From PWQG01 sp040882255 (lineage in GTDB: Bacteria; Pseudomonadota; Gammaproteobacteria; Pseudomonadales; Pseudohongiellaceae), in the NCBI GenBank assembly GCA_040882255.1, contig JBBEBP010000011.1:310001-374000 (forward strand): a DNA stretch of 64,000 bases. Direction: 5' to 3'. Under the pieces are notes generated by a model. That model saw only the letters and a list, made by a program, of their open reading frames with translations, made no database searches and was not told the DNA's origin. Made by a program: the position numbers and the translations under genes. Shown here piece after piece: positions 53,421 through 63,693 of this stretch; position 1 is the stretch's first letter, and the number at the start of each line of letters is the position of its first letter.

Positions 53421-54293
53421 TCACCAGCCAGTCGCCTCTCCCAGCGCCTTGCCGATATCAGCCAGACTGCGCACAGTGATGACACCAGCATCCTGCAGCG
53501 CTGCAAACTTCTCGTCGGCCGTACCCTTGCCACCGGAAATGATGGCGCCGGCATGGCCCATGCGCTTGCCTGGTGGTGCCGTGACCCCGGCGATGTAGGA
53601 GACCACCGGCTTGCTGACGTTCTCCTTGATCCAGGCCGCCGCTTCCTCTTCTGCGGTGCCACCGATCTCGCCGATCATGACGATTGCCTCGGTCCCGGGA
53701 TCGGCCTCGAACAGCTTCAGCATGTCAATGAAGCTGGAGCCGGGAATCGGGTCACCGCCAATACCGACACAGGAGGACTGGCCATAGCCGGCATCCGTGG
53801 TCTGCTTGACCGCTTCGTAGGTCAGCGTGCCTGACCGCGACACGATGCCCACCTTGCCGGGTTTGTGGATATTACCCGGCATGATGCCAATCTTGCACTC
53901 ACCCGGAGTGATCACACCCGGGCAGTTGGGACCGATCAGCTGCACACCCAGCTCGTCACACTTCACCTTGGCATCCAGCATATCCAGCGTCGGAATACCT
54001 TCCGTGATGCAGACGATCAGCCGTATGCCGGCGAACGCCGCTTCCAGGATGGAATCCTTGCAGAACGGCGCCGGTACATAGATGACCGAGGCCTCGGCAC
54101 CGGTCTGCTCGACCGCTTCGGCCACGGTATTGAAGACCGGCAGTCCCAGATGGGTCTGACCGCCCTTGCCAGGTGTCACGCCACCCACCATTTTCGTGCC
54201 ATACTCGATGGCCTGCTCGGAGTGAAATGTGCCCTGCGCACCCGTGAAGCCCTGACAGATGACCTTGGTATCCTTGTTGACCAGAATGCTCAC
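53421..54293 (-). CDS. sucD: Succinyl-CoA synthetase alpha subunit
   Basis: A 290-residue alpha subunit. CoA-binding GFTGAQGTFHSEQAI at the N terminus, IGPNCPGVITPGECKIGIMP in the middle, and the phosphorylated His in MGHAGAIISGGKGTADEK. Start is a GTG at 54293 that overlaps the sucC stop by 4 bp (GTGA). Confidence 0.95.
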   Translation of the reverse strand: MSILVNKDTKVICQGFTGAQGTFHSEQAIEYGTKMVGGVTPGKGGQTHLGLPVFNTVAEAVEQTGAEASVIYVPAPFCKDSILEAAFAGIRLIVCITEGIPTLDMLDAKVKCDELGVQLIGPNCPGVITPGECKIGIMPGNIHKPGKVGIVSRSGTLTYEAVKQTTDAGYGQSSCVGIGGDPIPGSSFIDMLKLFEADPGTEAIVMIGEIGGTAEEEAAAWIKENVSKPVVSYIAGVTAPPGKRMGHAGAIISGGKGTADEKFAALQDAGVITVRSLADIGKALGEATGW

Positions 54294-55459
54294 TTGGCAC
54301 CTCCTGCAGCATCGACCACCTTCTGGGCGGCATCGGTAAGACTTTCGGCAGCAATGATGTTCAGACCGCTGTCCTTCAGGACCTGACGGCCGACATCGGC
54401 GTTGTTGCCTTCCAGACGGACGACAACCGGCACTTTCACACCGACTTCCTCCACAGCTCCGATGATGCCTTCGGCGATCAGGTCACAGCGCACGATGCCA
54501 CCGAAGATGTTGACCAGTACGGCCTGTACATTGTCATCGGACAGAATAATCTTGAACGCCTCCGTGACGCGCTCCTTTGTGGCGCCGCCGCCCACGTCCA
54601 GGAAGTTGGCGGGGCTGCCCCCGTGCAATTGCACGATGTCCATGGTGCCCATGGCCAGGCCGGCACCATTGACCATGCAACCGATATTGCCGTCCAGTGC
54701 CACATAGTTCAGTTCCCATGAGGCCGCCTGGGCTTCGCGCTCGTCTTCCTGCGAAGGATCGTGCATCTCCTTGAGCTGCGGCTGGCGGTACATCGCATTG
54801 CCGTCAATGTTGATCTTGGCGTCCAGACAGTGCAGATCGCCCGCATCAGTGATGACCAGCGGATTGATTTCCAGCAGCGCCAGGTCCTTGTCCTCGAACA
54901 GCTTCGCCAGACCCAGAAAGATCTTTGTGAACTGCTTGACCTGGGTGGCATTCAGGCCCAGTTTGAACGCCATGTCTCGCGCCTGGAAAGGCTGCGCGCC
55001 GACCAGCGGGTCAATGATGGCCCTGAGGATCTTCTCGGGAGTCTCCTCGGCCACCTTCTCGATCTCCACTCCGCCCTCCGTGGAGGCCATGAACACAATG
55101 CGGCGGCTGGTTCGGTCAACCACCGCACCCAGATACAGCTCGTTGGCGATATCGGTACAGCTTTCCACCAGGATCTTGCTGACCGGCTGGCCGTTCTCGT
55201 CGGTCTGGTACGTGACCAGGTTCTTGCCCAGCCACTGCTCGGCGAAGACGCTGGCCTCCTCGGGAGACGAGATCAGTTTGACACCGCCCGCCTTGCCCCG
55301 GCCGCCGGCATGGACCTGCGCCTTGACCACCCATTTGTCGCCGCCGATCTTGCGGGCAGCCTCGGCAGCCGCTTCCGGCGAGTCAACGGCGTGGCCGGTG
55401 GAAACCGGCAGCCCGTACTCGGCGAACAGCTGCTTACCCTGGTATTCGTGTAAGTTCAT
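54290..55459 (-). CDS. sucC: Succinyl-CoA synthetase beta subunit
   Basis: A 389-residue ATP-grasp beta subunit that makes ATP or GTP from succinyl-CoA. MNLHEYQGKQLFAEYGLPV, the GGRGKAGGVKL loop and NGAGLAMGTMDI...GGSPANFLDVGGGA are all family markers. Coupled to sucD by a 4-bp overlap. Confidence 0.95.
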   Translation of the reverse strand: MNLHEYQGKQLFAEYGLPVSTGHAVDSPEAAAEAARKIGGDKWVVKAQVHAGGRGKAGGVKLISSPEEASVFAEQWLGKNLVTYQTDENGQPVSKILVESCTDIANELYLGAVVDRTSRRIVFMASTEGGVEIEKVAEETPEKILRAIIDPLVGAQPFQARDMAFKLGLNATQVKQFTKIFLGLAKLFEDKDLALLEINPLVITDAGDLHCLDAKINIDGNAMYRQPQLKEMHDPSQEDEREAQAASWELNYVALDGNIGCMVNGAGLAMGTMDIVQLHGGSPANFLDVGGGATKERVTEAFKIILSDDNVQAVLVNIFGGIVRCDLIAEGIIGAVEEVGVKVPVVVRLEGNNADVGRQVLKDSGLNIIAAESLTDAAQKVVDAAGGAK

Positions 55460-55509
55460 ACTGCGTTCATCCTGTTATCAGTTTCAGAATCCGTTTGGCT
55501 GTGATCCGG

Positions 55510-56958
55510 TTACTTGCGCTTCTTGCGATTGACCGCGTGAATGGCATGACCATTGGCGGCCAATGCTGCCTCGTGTACCGTTTCGGACAGGGTCGGGTGA
55601 GAGAACATGGTCAGGCCCAGGTCTTCGGCGCTGGAACTGAACTCCATGGCGATGGCGACCTGCTGCATCAGATCCGCAGCGCTTGCCCCCAGGATATGAC
55701 ACCCCAGGACGCGATCAGTCTTCGCATCGGACAGTATCCGTACCATGCCCTCTGTATCATTGGCGGCCATAGCCCTTCCATTGATGGCGAAGGGTACAGA
55801 ACCGGCGTTATAGTCGACGCCCTCTTCCTTCAGTTCCTGCTCGGTCTTGCCGACCCAGGCAATTTCCGGGTGGGTATAAATGACAAATGGCACCAGGTCA
55901 TAATTGACCTGGGTTTTCTTGCCCGCGATCCGCTCGGCAACCATCACTCCTTCTTCCATACCCTTGTGAGCCAGCATGGGGCCACGAACCATGTCACCGG
56001 CTGCCCAGACACCATCCACAACAGTGGCGCAGGTGTCATCCACCTTGACGAAGCCGCGGTCATCGAGCTCGACACCACAGTCGTCCGATAGCAGACCTTC
56101 AGTATAGGGCTTGCGGCCGACAGCCACGATCAGTTTGTCGAAAGTTTTGGTGTGCTCTCCATCCTTGTCTTCGAAGGTGACCGTGACTGTTTTGCTCTTG
56201 CCCTTGTTGACTTTGGTGCCGGTGACCTTGGTACCTAGGCGGATATCCAGCCCCTGTTTGCTCAACACCTTGTGCGCCTCTTTGGCGATCGGCGGATCGA
56301 CGGCGGGCAGGAATGTATCCAGCGCTTCAAAAACGATGGTTTCTGAACCCAGGCGGGACCAGACACTGCCCAGTTCCAGACCGATCACGCCCGCGCCAAT
56401 GACACCAAGACGTTTCGGTGCGCTGTCGAACTCCAGTGCTCCGGTCGAATCCACGATGGTCTCCTGATCAAACTTCGCTGGAGGGATCTCGATCGGCACC
56501 GAACCGCTGGCCAGGATCACGTGATCGGCTTCCAGCGTGCTCGTCGAACCATCGGCGGAAGTGACTTCCACCTTCTTCCCTTTCAGCAGCTTTCCGGTGC
56601 CCTGTATGCCATCGACCTTGTTGCCGGCCAGCAGGCCTTTCACGCCCTGCGTCAGCTGCGTGACGATTTTTGCCTTGCGTTCGATCATGGCGGGCACATC
56701 GGCCGTGACCTTGCCCACCTTGATACCGTGGTCACCCAGGTGCTGCTGGGCCTCGACATACTTGTGGGAAGAGTCCAGCAGCGCCTTGGACGGGATACAG
56801 CCAACATTCAGACAAGTGCCACCGTAGACCGCCTCGTTCTTTTCATTGTGCCACTTCTCCACACAGGCGGTCTTCAGCCCCAGTTGACCGCAACGTATAG
56901 CGGCTACATACCCGGCAGGTCCGGAGCCGATAACAACCACATCATATTTCTTTGTCAT
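55510..56958 (-). CDS. lpdA: Dihydrolipoyl dehydrogenase (E3)
   Basis: A 482-residue flavoprotein that reoxidises lipoamide in the 2-oxoglutarate dehydrogenase complex. FAD site VIGSGPAGYVAAIRC, redox cysteines in GGTCLNVGCIPSKALL, NAD site GVIGAGVIGLELGSVW, and the C-terminal SHPTLSETVHEAA with the catalytic His. Lies between sucB and sucC, so it serves this operon. Confidence 0.94.
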   Translation of the reverse strand: MTKKYDVVVIGSGPAGYVAAIRCGQLGLKTACVEKWHNEKNEAVYGGTCLNVGCIPSKALLDSSHKYVEAQQHLGDHGIKVGKVTADVPAMIERKAKIVTQLTQGVKGLLAGNKVDGIQGTGKLLKGKKVEVTSADGSTSTLEADHVILASGSVPIEIPPAKFDQETIVDSTGALEFDSAPKRLGVIGAGVIGLELGSVWSRLGSETIVFEALDTFLPAVDPPIAKEAHKVLSKQGLDIRLGTKVTGTKVNKGKSKTVTVTFEDKDGEHTKTFDKLIVAVGRKPYTEGLLSDDCGVELDDRGFVKVDDTCATVVDGVWAAGDMVRGPMLAHKGMEEGVMVAERIAGKKTQVNYDLVPFVIYTHPEIAWVGKTEQELKEEGVDYNAGSVPFAINGRAMAANDTEGMVRILSDAKTDRVLGCHILGASAADLMQQVAIAMEFSSSAEDLGLTMFSHPTLSETVHEAALAANGHAIHAVNRKKRK

Positions 56959-56982
56959 AATCTTACCTGTCAGTTATCTGTA

Positions 56983-58284
56983 TCAGATTTCGAGCAGAAT
57001 TCGCGCCGGATCTTCCAGCAGGTCCTTGATCGTCACCAGGAACTGCACCGCTTCCTTGCCATCGATCTGACGATGGTCGTAGGAAAGCGCCAGGTACATC
57101 ATCGGCAGAATCTCCACCTTGCCATCAACGGCCATGGGCCGTTCCTGGATCTTGTGCATGCCCAGAATGGCGGTCTGCGGCGGATTCAGAATCGGCGTCG
57201 AGAGCAGCGAACCAAACACACCCCCGTTGGAAATGGTAAACGTGCCGCCAGTCATCTCATCAATGGCCAGCTTGCCGTCACGGGCCTTGAGGCCATACTC
57301 GCGGATCTTCTCCTCGACCTGCGCCAGGCTCAGGTGGTCCGCATTGCGCAGCACCGGCACCACCAGACCACGGGGCGAGGAAACCGCCACACCGATGTCC
57401 TGGTAGCCGTGATAGACAACATCGTTGCCATCAATGGAGGCATTGACCGCGGGGAACCGCTTCAGTGCTTCCACACAGGCGCGTACGAAAAAGGACATGA
57501 AGCCCAGACGGGTGCCTTCATGTACTTTCTCGAACTGATCCTTGTAGCGATTACGCAGCTCCATGATCGGCTTCATATTGACTTCGTTGAACGTGGTCAG
57601 CATGGCCGTGTCCTGACTGGCCTGGAGCAGACGCTCCGCTACCCGGGCACGCAAGCGGCTCATCGGCACACGTTCTTCAACCCGACCGGAAGACTGATCA
57701 ACGGAAGCGCCGTTGTCCGGCGCTGCAGCCCGGCCGCCATCGCCCTTGTTACCCTTGCTGCTTTTCTTGTCCGATGATTTGCCGCCGTCGACGAAGTTCA
57801 CCACGTCTTCCTTGGTGATCCGCCCATCCTTGCCGGTTCCTTCCACGGAAGCGAGGTCGACATTATTCTCTTCGGCCAGTTTGCGCGCCGCCGGGCTGAC
57901 CGGAGGCACGTCATCACCACCGGAGGTCGAACGTTCAGAGCTGCTGCTTTTCTGCTTCTCTTCCGCCTTACCGCCTTTATCCCCGGCCGGCGCTTCCTCA
58001 TCATCGTCGTCGCTGTCATCTTCATCGGATGAGGTGCCGTCTGCCGCGCCCTCCTTGAGCTTCGCAACCACCTCATTACTGACAATGGTTTCACCGGAGT
58101 CCTTGAGAATTTCCTCGAGTACGCCATCGGACGGGGCAACTACCTCGATGACCACCTTGTCCGTCTCGATGTCGACCAGCAACTCATCCTGTTCGACGGT
58201 ATCGCCGACTTTCTTGTGCCAGGTCGCAACCGTGCCGTCAGGTACTGACTCGGGTAATTGCGGCGCTTTGATATCAATAGACAT
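56983..58284 (-). CDS. sucB: 2-oxoglutarate dehydrogenase E2 (dihydrolipoyl succinyltransferase)
   Basis: A 433-residue E2. The lipoyl lysine is in DIETDKVVIEV (about residue 43). A very acidic, Ser/Lys-rich linker precedes the E3-binding domain (SPAARKLAEENNVDLASVEGTGKDGRITKEDV), and the catalytic domain ends with YDHRQIDGKEAVQFL, holding the active His and Asp. Confidence 0.95.
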   Translation of the reverse strand: MSIDIKAPQLPESVPDGTVATWHKKVGDTVEQDELLVDIETDKVVIEVVAPSDGVLEEILKDSGETIVSNEVVAKLKEGAADGTSSDEDDSDDDDEEAPAGDKGGKAEEKQKSSSSERSTSGGDDVPPVSPAARKLAEENNVDLASVEGTGKDGRITKEDVVNFVDGGKSSDKKSSKGNKGDGGRAAAPDNGASVDQSSGRVEERVPMSRLRARVAERLLQASQDTAMLTTFNEVNMKPIMELRNRYKDQFEKVHEGTRLGFMSFFVRACVEALKRFPAVNASIDGNDVVYHGYQDIGVAVSSPRGLVVPVLRNADHLSLAQVEEKIREYGLKARDGKLAIDEMTGGTFTISNGGVFGSLLSTPILNPPQTAILGMHKIQERPMAVDGKVEILPMMYLALSYDHRQIDGKEAVQFLVTIKDLLEDPARILLEI

Positions 58285-58320
58285 GTGTCGGGTCCTTACA
58301 CGTTCTGTGTTGACTGATCG

Positions 58321-61164
58321 TTATTTGTTAAAACTCAGGGCCTGGTCCAGAAACGCTTCCAGCTGTTCCTGATGCAATTTGGGGTATCCGGCGGCGGGCG
58401 AGGCAGATGCATCGCGGCCCGCATAGGTCAGACTGACTTCCGGCTTCAATGTCTGGATCACCCGGCGCATATGATGTTGGCTGGAATACCACGCGCCCTG
58501 GTTCATCGGCTCTTCCTGGCACCAGACGACTTCCCTGAAATTCTCGTAGGGTGTCATCACGTCCTTCAGATCTTCCTCCGGGAACGGGTAAAGCTGCTCG
58601 AGACGGATAATCGCGATATTGTCAATCTCCCGCTTGCGGCGTTCCTGGCGCAAATCATAGTAGACCTTGCCGGAACACAGGATCACGCGCTCCACCATGT
58701 CAGGTTTGACGTTGTCGTCGGTCTCCGCGATGACCACCTGGAACGTGCCTTCCGCCAGCTCCTCCAGCGTGGTTGTCGCTTCCTTGTGGCGCAACAGGCT
58801 TTTGGGCGACATCACGATGAGGGGCTTGCGCAGCGGGCACAACACCTGGCGGCGCAACATGTGGAATACCTGCGCCGATGTGGTGGGCAGGCAGACCTGG
58901 ATATTATGCTCCGCGCACAGTTGCAGGAAACGTTCCAGTCGTGCCGATGAATGCTCCGGCCCCTGTCCTTCATAACCGTGCGGCAATAACATGGTCAGGC
59001 CGCACAGCCGCTGCCACTTGTGCTCGCCACTGGTGATGAACTGATCAATCACCACCTGTGCGGAGTTGGCGAAATCACCAAACTGGGCTTCCCAGATAAT
59101 CAGCGCATTGGGCGTGGTGGTCGCATAGCCGTATTCAAAGGCCAGTACCGCTTCCTCGGAAAGCAGGGAGTCGTAAATTTCGAATTGCCGCTCATCACTG
59201 AGAATATTACGCAGCGGATAGAACTCGTCCCCGCTATCCTGGTGATGAAGCACGGCATGACGATGGCCAAAGGTGCCCCGGCCGACGTCCTGCCCGGTAA
59301 TCCGTACACGGGCGCCGCTGTTCAATACAGTGGCATAGGCCAGTGTTTCGGCAAAGCCCCAATCGACCGGCTTCTCGCCTTCCGCCATGGCCATGCGATC
59401 GTCCATGATGCGTTGTACCTGGCGGTGCAGTTTCAGGGATTCTGGAAACTTCACCACCTTGCGCGCCAGTGCCTGCAGGGTTTCCAGCTTCACGGTCGTA
59501 TTGAAATGAGGATGCCATTCGTGCCCCAGGTACGCGCTCCAGTCGACAAACAGCTCAATGGAAGGCTCTTTAACGAGACTCTTGACTACATGCTCGCCCG
59601 TATCCAGCGCTTTCCTGAATGACTTCGCCTGCTCATCCAGCTCCTTTTTCCTGACCACCGACTCCGCCAACAGGCGATCGGCATATAATGTTCTCGTCGT
59701 TTTCTGCTGGCGAATCTGCTGATACATCAGGGGCTGCGTAGCAGCCGGCTCATCGGCCTCGTTGTGTCCACGGCGGCGATAGCAGACCAGATCAATGACC
59801 ACGTCCTTGCCGAACTCGTAACGAAAGTCCAACGCCAGCTGGGTAACGAACAGCACCGCCTCCGGATCATCGGCGTTCACGTGAAAGATGGGAGCCTGCA
59901 CCATTTTTGCCACGTCAGTACAGTATTCTGTGGAGCGGGCATCTTCCTGCTTGCTGGTGGTGAAACCCACCTGGTTGTTGATTATGATGTGGACCGTGCC
60001 GCCGGTGGAGTAGGCGCGTGTCTTGGACATCTGGAAGGTCTCCATGACCACGCCCTGCCCCGCGAACGCCGCATCACCATGAATGCTGATCGGCACCACG
60101 GTGTGGCCAACCTCATCCATCCGCCGGTCCTGACGGGCCCGCACTGAACCTTCCACCACCGGAGAGACGATCTCCAGATGCGAGGGGTTGAACGCGAGGG
60201 CCAGGTGCACTTCACCGCCGGCCGTCATCACATTGGAAGAGAAACCCTGGTGGTATTTCACATCACCGGAACTCTTGTAGACGGCGCGGCCTTCAAATTC
60301 ACTGAATAGCTCGGACGGGTTCTTGCCCAGGATGTTGACCAGCACATTCAACCGGCCACGGTGGGCCATGCCGATCACCAGCTCCTTGGCCCCGTAACTG
60401 CCGGAGCGTTGAATCAGCTCGTCGAGCAATGGAATCAGGCTCTCGCCGCCTTCCAGCCCGAAGCGCTTGGTGCCCGGGTACTTGGAGTCAAGGTGCTTCT
60501 CAAGCCCTTCAGCGGCCGTCAGGCGCTCCAGCAGGTGATGTTTTACTTCCGTATCATAGTTCGGGTTACCGTGACACGACTCGATGCGTTTCTGGATCCA
60601 CTGTTTTTCTTCCAGGTTCACGATATGCATGAACTCGTAACCTACAGATTTACAGTAGATATTCTCTAGCGTTTCAATGATATCGCGCAGTGAGGCCGTG
60701 TCCCGATTGATAAACAGGGACCCGGTCTGGAACACCGTCGAAAGATCACCACTGGACAGGTTGTAGAACGACAGATCCAGGTCAGGAACCTGCTGGCGGC
60801 TCATCAGATTCAATGGATCCAGTTTGGCTTTCTGGTGGCCACGGACCCGATAGGAACTGATCAGGTGCAGTACCTGGACCTGCTTGTTCTCGTGCTCGGA
60901 GTTGACGACAACGTCGTTACTCAACACCGGTGTGAAGCGGCTGGTCTGACCGACCTTCCGGAAGTACTCACGGATCTCCTTGTGGGAAACATCAGCAGAA
61001 CCGTTGGTCTGACGGCCGGCCAGGTCCTGGAAAAGCTCACGCCACTCGGCCGGCACCTGTTCGGGATCATCCAGAAACTGTTCGTACAGATCTTCCACGT
61101 AGGAGGCATTGCCACCGGACAGGTGCCCGGTGCGCCACATCATCTCCATGGTGCTGTCTTGCAT
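58321..61164 (-). CDS. sucA: 2-oxoglutarate dehydrogenase E1
   Basis: A 947-residue thiamine-diphosphate enzyme that decarboxylates 2-oxoglutarate. The N-terminal YVEDLYEQFLDDPEQVP, the cofactor region GDAAFAGQGVVMETF...GGTVHIIINNQVGFTT, and LLPHGYEGQGPEHSSARLERFLQL are conserved. Normal length. Begins 2 bp after the sdhB stop. Confidence 0.96.
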   Translation of the reverse strand: MQDSTMEMMWRTGHLSGGNASYVEDLYEQFLDDPEQVPAEWRELFQDLAGRQTNGSADVSHKEIREYFRKVGQTSRFTPVLSNDVVVNSEHENKQVQVLHLISSYRVRGHQKAKLDPLNLMSRQQVPDLDLSFYNLSSGDLSTVFQTGSLFINRDTASLRDIIETLENIYCKSVGYEFMHIVNLEEKQWIQKRIESCHGNPNYDTEVKHHLLERLTAAEGLEKHLDSKYPGTKRFGLEGGESLIPLLDELIQRSGSYGAKELVIGMAHRGRLNVLVNILGKNPSELFSEFEGRAVYKSSGDVKYHQGFSSNVMTAGGEVHLALAFNPSHLEIVSPVVEGSVRARQDRRMDEVGHTVVPISIHGDAAFAGQGVVMETFQMSKTRAYSTGGTVHIIINNQVGFTTSKQEDARSTEYCTDVAKMVQAPIFHVNADDPEAVLFVTQLALDFRYEFGKDVVIDLVCYRRRGHNEADEPAATQPLMYQQIRQQKTTRTLYADRLLAESVVRKKELDEQAKSFRKALDTGEHVVKSLVKEPSIELFVDWSAYLGHEWHPHFNTTVKLETLQALARKVVKFPESLKLHRQVQRIMDDRMAMAEGEKPVDWGFAETLAYATVLNSGARVRITGQDVGRGTFGHRHAVLHHQDSGDEFYPLRNILSDERQFEIYDSLLSEEAVLAFEYGYATTTPNALIIWEAQFGDFANSAQVVIDQFITSGEHKWQRLCGLTMLLPHGYEGQGPEHSSARLERFLQLCAEHNIQVCLPTTSAQVFHMLRRQVLCPLRKPLIVMSPKSLLRHKEATTTLEELAEGTFQVVIAETDDNVKPDMVERVILCSGKVYYDLRQERRKREIDNIAIIRLEQLYPFPEEDLKDVMTPYENFREVVWCQEEPMNQGAWYSSQHHMRRVIQTLKPEVSLTYAGRDASASPAAGYPKLHQEQLEAFLDQALSFNK

Positions 61165-61166
61165 AA

Positions 61167-61874
61167 TCAGGAACCCCGTTGCAGCAACATGCTGCGGATA
61201 TGTCCGATAGCCCGTGTCGGATTAAGCCCCTTTGGGCAAACCGCCACGCAATTCATGATGCCGCGGCAACGGAATACACTGAACGGGTCTTCCAGGTCCG
61301 CCAGGCGCTGCTCAGTGTCAGTATCGCGGCTGTCAGCGAGGAAACGGTAAGCCTGCAGCAGCCCCGCCGGTCCGATGAACTTGTCCGGATTCCACCAGAA
61401 GGACGGACAGTTCGTCGTGCAGCAGGCACACAGGATACATTCGTACAGTCCATCCAGCTTCGCCCTGTCCTCGGGAGACTGCAGCCGTTCGATGGCCGGA
61501 GCCGGCTCATCGTTGATCAGGAACGGGTTCACCTTCTCGAACTGCTTGTAGAAGATCTTCATGTCCACGACCAGATCCCGCACCACGGGCAGGCCCGGCA
61601 GCGGGCGCAGCACCAGCTTCCTGCCGCCCGGGGCCGCCTTGGAGATCGGTGTGATACAGGCCAGTCCGTTGGTGCCGTTGATGTTCATGCCGTCGGAGCC
61701 GCAGACCCCTTCACGACAGGATCGCCTGTAGGCCAGCGTCGGATCTTTTTCCTTGGCCAGCGCCAGCACATCCAGCACCATGAGATCCTTGCCTTCCGGT
61801 ATATCGACCTCGACATCCTGCATGGTCGGCTTGCTGTCCGTTTCCGGATTGTAGCGATACAGACTTACTAACAC
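61167..61874 (-). CDS. sdhB: Succinate dehydrogenase iron-sulfur subunit
   Basis: A 235-residue subunit with the 2Fe-2S ligands (SCREGVCGSDGMNINGTNGLAC) and the 4Fe-4S/3Fe-4S cysteines (CILCACCTTNCPSFWWN and CRGIMNCVAVCPKGLNP). Start is a GTG at 61874, with AAGG upstream; no in-frame ATG is available at the family N terminus. Confidence 0.95.
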   Translation of the reverse strand: MLVSLYRYNPETDSKPTMQDVEVDIPEGKDLMVLDVLALAKEKDPTLAYRRSCREGVCGSDGMNINGTNGLACITPISKAAPGGRKLVLRPLPGLPVVRDLVVDMKIFYKQFEKVNPFLINDEPAPAIERLQSPEDRAKLDGLYECILCACCTTNCPSFWWNPDKFIGPAGLLQAYRFLADSRDTDTEQRLADLEDPFSVFRCRGIMNCVAVCPKGLNPTRAIGHIRSMLLQRGS

Positions 61875-61920
61875 GTCATCTCTACCTTATATGCGACAGG
61901 GGCGGGCGGCCGCCCTGTGG

Positions 61921-63693
61921 TTAATAGGTTCTGATTTTCGGCTCGAACTTCTCGACCGTTTTCGGCGCGAAATTCACATCGCGCCTGCCGACCCGTTTGT
62001 CGGCAGGGAAATACATGGAGTGGCACAGCCAGTTCTCGTCATCCCGCTCCTGGAAATCATCTCGGGCATGGGCGCCGCGGCTTTCGGTACGCACCTCGGC
62101 CGCAATTGCCGTGGCCTCAGCCACTTCAAACAGATTCTCCAGCTCCAGCGCCTCGATACGCGCCGTGTTGAAGACATTGCTCTTGTCTTGCAATTCAATG
62201 TTGGCCAGGCGCTCACGCAGAGCTTTCAGCTTCTCGATCCCTTCCCGCATGAACTCGCCGGTGCGGAACACACCGAAATGGTTCTGCATGATGTCCTGCA
62301 GGTCCTTGCGGACCTCCGAAACACTTTCGCCACCCTGGCTCTGGTTCAGGCGGTTGAGTCGCTGCATGGCCTGCTCGATGTCCGATTCACTGGCATCGCG
62401 ATGCTCCACTCCCTGACCGAGACGCTCCTCGATGTGCTTGCCCGCTGCCCGGCCGAACACGACCAGGTCCAGCAGAGAATTCCCACCCAGGCGGTTTGCG
62501 CCGTGTACAGAAACACACGCGGCCTCTCCGACGGCGAACAGTCCTTCGATCGGGGACTCATTCCCCTCAGCATCCTGCGTCAACGCCTGCCCGTGCACGT
62601 TGGTCGGAATACCGCCCATCATGTAGTGACAGGTCGGCACGACGGGGATCGGCTCTTTCACCGGATCGGCATGCGCGAAGGTGCGCGACAGCTCCAGAAT
62701 GCCCGGCAGCTTGCTGTTCAGCACTTCCTCGCCCAGGTGATCCAGTTTCAGCATCACGTGATCACCGTGCTCACCGCAGCCGCGGCCTTCCAGGATCTCC
62801 ATGACCATGGAGCGCGCCACTACGTCGCGGCCGGCCAGGTCCTTGGCGTTTGGCGCATAGCGCTCCATAAAGCGCTCGCCGTCCTTGTTGATCAGGTAGC
62901 CACCCTCGCCCCGACAACCCTCGGTCACCAGAGTGCCGGCGCCATAGATGCCGGTCGGGTGAAACTGCCACATTTCCATGTCCTGCACGGGATAGCCAGC
63001 GCGCAGCGCCATGCCGATACCATCCCCGGTGTTGATCAGGGCGTTTGTGGTGGAGGCATAGATGCGTCCGGCCCCGCCGGTTGCGAACACGGTGGCCCGC
63101 GACTTCACAAAAACCGTCTCGCCGGTCTCGATGCAGATGGCGATCACGCCCACCACCACGCCGTCCTGGTTGCGCACCAGATCTACGGCGTACCATTCAT
63201 TAAAAAATACGGTATTATTCTTCAGATTCCCCTGGTACAGGGTGTGCAACAGCGCGTGACCAGTACGGTCCGCTGCCGCGCAGGTGCGGGCCGCCTGCCC
63301 GCCCTTGCCATAGTCCTTTGACTGGCCGCCGAAGGGACGCTGGTAAATACGCCCGTTCTCTGTACGCGAAAACGGCAGGCCCATGTGCTCCAGTTCAAAT
63401 ACGGTCTGTGGCCCTTCACTGCACATGTACTCGATGGCGTCCTGGTCGCCGATATAGTCGGATCCCTTGACGGTGTCATACATGTGCCAGCGCCAGTCGT
63501 CATTCGGGTCATCGCTGGCAATGGCACAGGTGATCCCGCCCTGGGCGGACACAGTGTGCGACCGGGTCGGGAAAACCTTGGTGATGACGGCTGTGTTGTA
63601 ACCGGACTGCGACAGCTGAAGCGCCGCCCGCATGCCCGAGCCACCGCCGCCAACGATGACGGCATCAAAGGTCAGAGTACGCATCCCGCTCAT
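61921..63693 (-). CDS. sdhA: Succinate dehydrogenase flavoprotein subunit
   Basis: A 590-residue subunit. FAD motif IVGGGGSGMRAALQLSQ, the covalently flavinylated His in RSHTVSAQGGI, the active-site HPTGIYGAG and RGEGGYLINKDGERFM are all intact. Starts directly after the sdhD stop with GGGGA upstream. Confidence 0.96.
   Translation of the reverse strand: MSGMRTLTFDAVIVGGGGSGMRAALQLSQSGYNTAVITKVFPTRSHTVSAQGGITCAIASDDPNDDWRWHMYDTVKGSDYIGDQDAIEYMCSEGPQTVFELEHMGLPFSRTENGRIYQRPFGGQSKDYGKGGQAARTCAAADRTGHALLHTLYQGNLKNNTVFFNEWYAVDLVRNQDGVVVGVIAICIETGETVFVKSRATVFATGGAGRIYASTTNALINTGDGIGMALRAGYPVQDMEMWQFHPTGIYGAGTLVTEGCRGEGGYLINKDGERFMERYAPNAKDLAGRDVVARSMVMEILEGRGCGEHGDHVMLKLDHLGEEVLNSKLPGILELSRTFAHADPVKEPIPVVPTCHYMMGGIPTNVHGQALTQDAEGNESPIEGLFAVGEAACVSVHGANRLGGNSLLDLVVFGRAAGKHIEERLGQGVEHRDASESDIEQAMQRLNRLNQSQGGESVSEVRKDLQDIMQNHFGVFRTGEFMREGIEKLKALRERLANIELQDKSNVFNTARIEALELENLFEVAEATAIAAEVRTESRGAHARDDFQERDDENWLCHSMYFPADKRVGRRDVNFAPKTVEKFEPKIRTY

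Noticed and set aside
53239..53424. Possible 61-residue gene in the gap upstream of the TonB operon
   Set aside because: It has no ribosome site, its composition is not protein-like, and it overlaps the sucD terminator.
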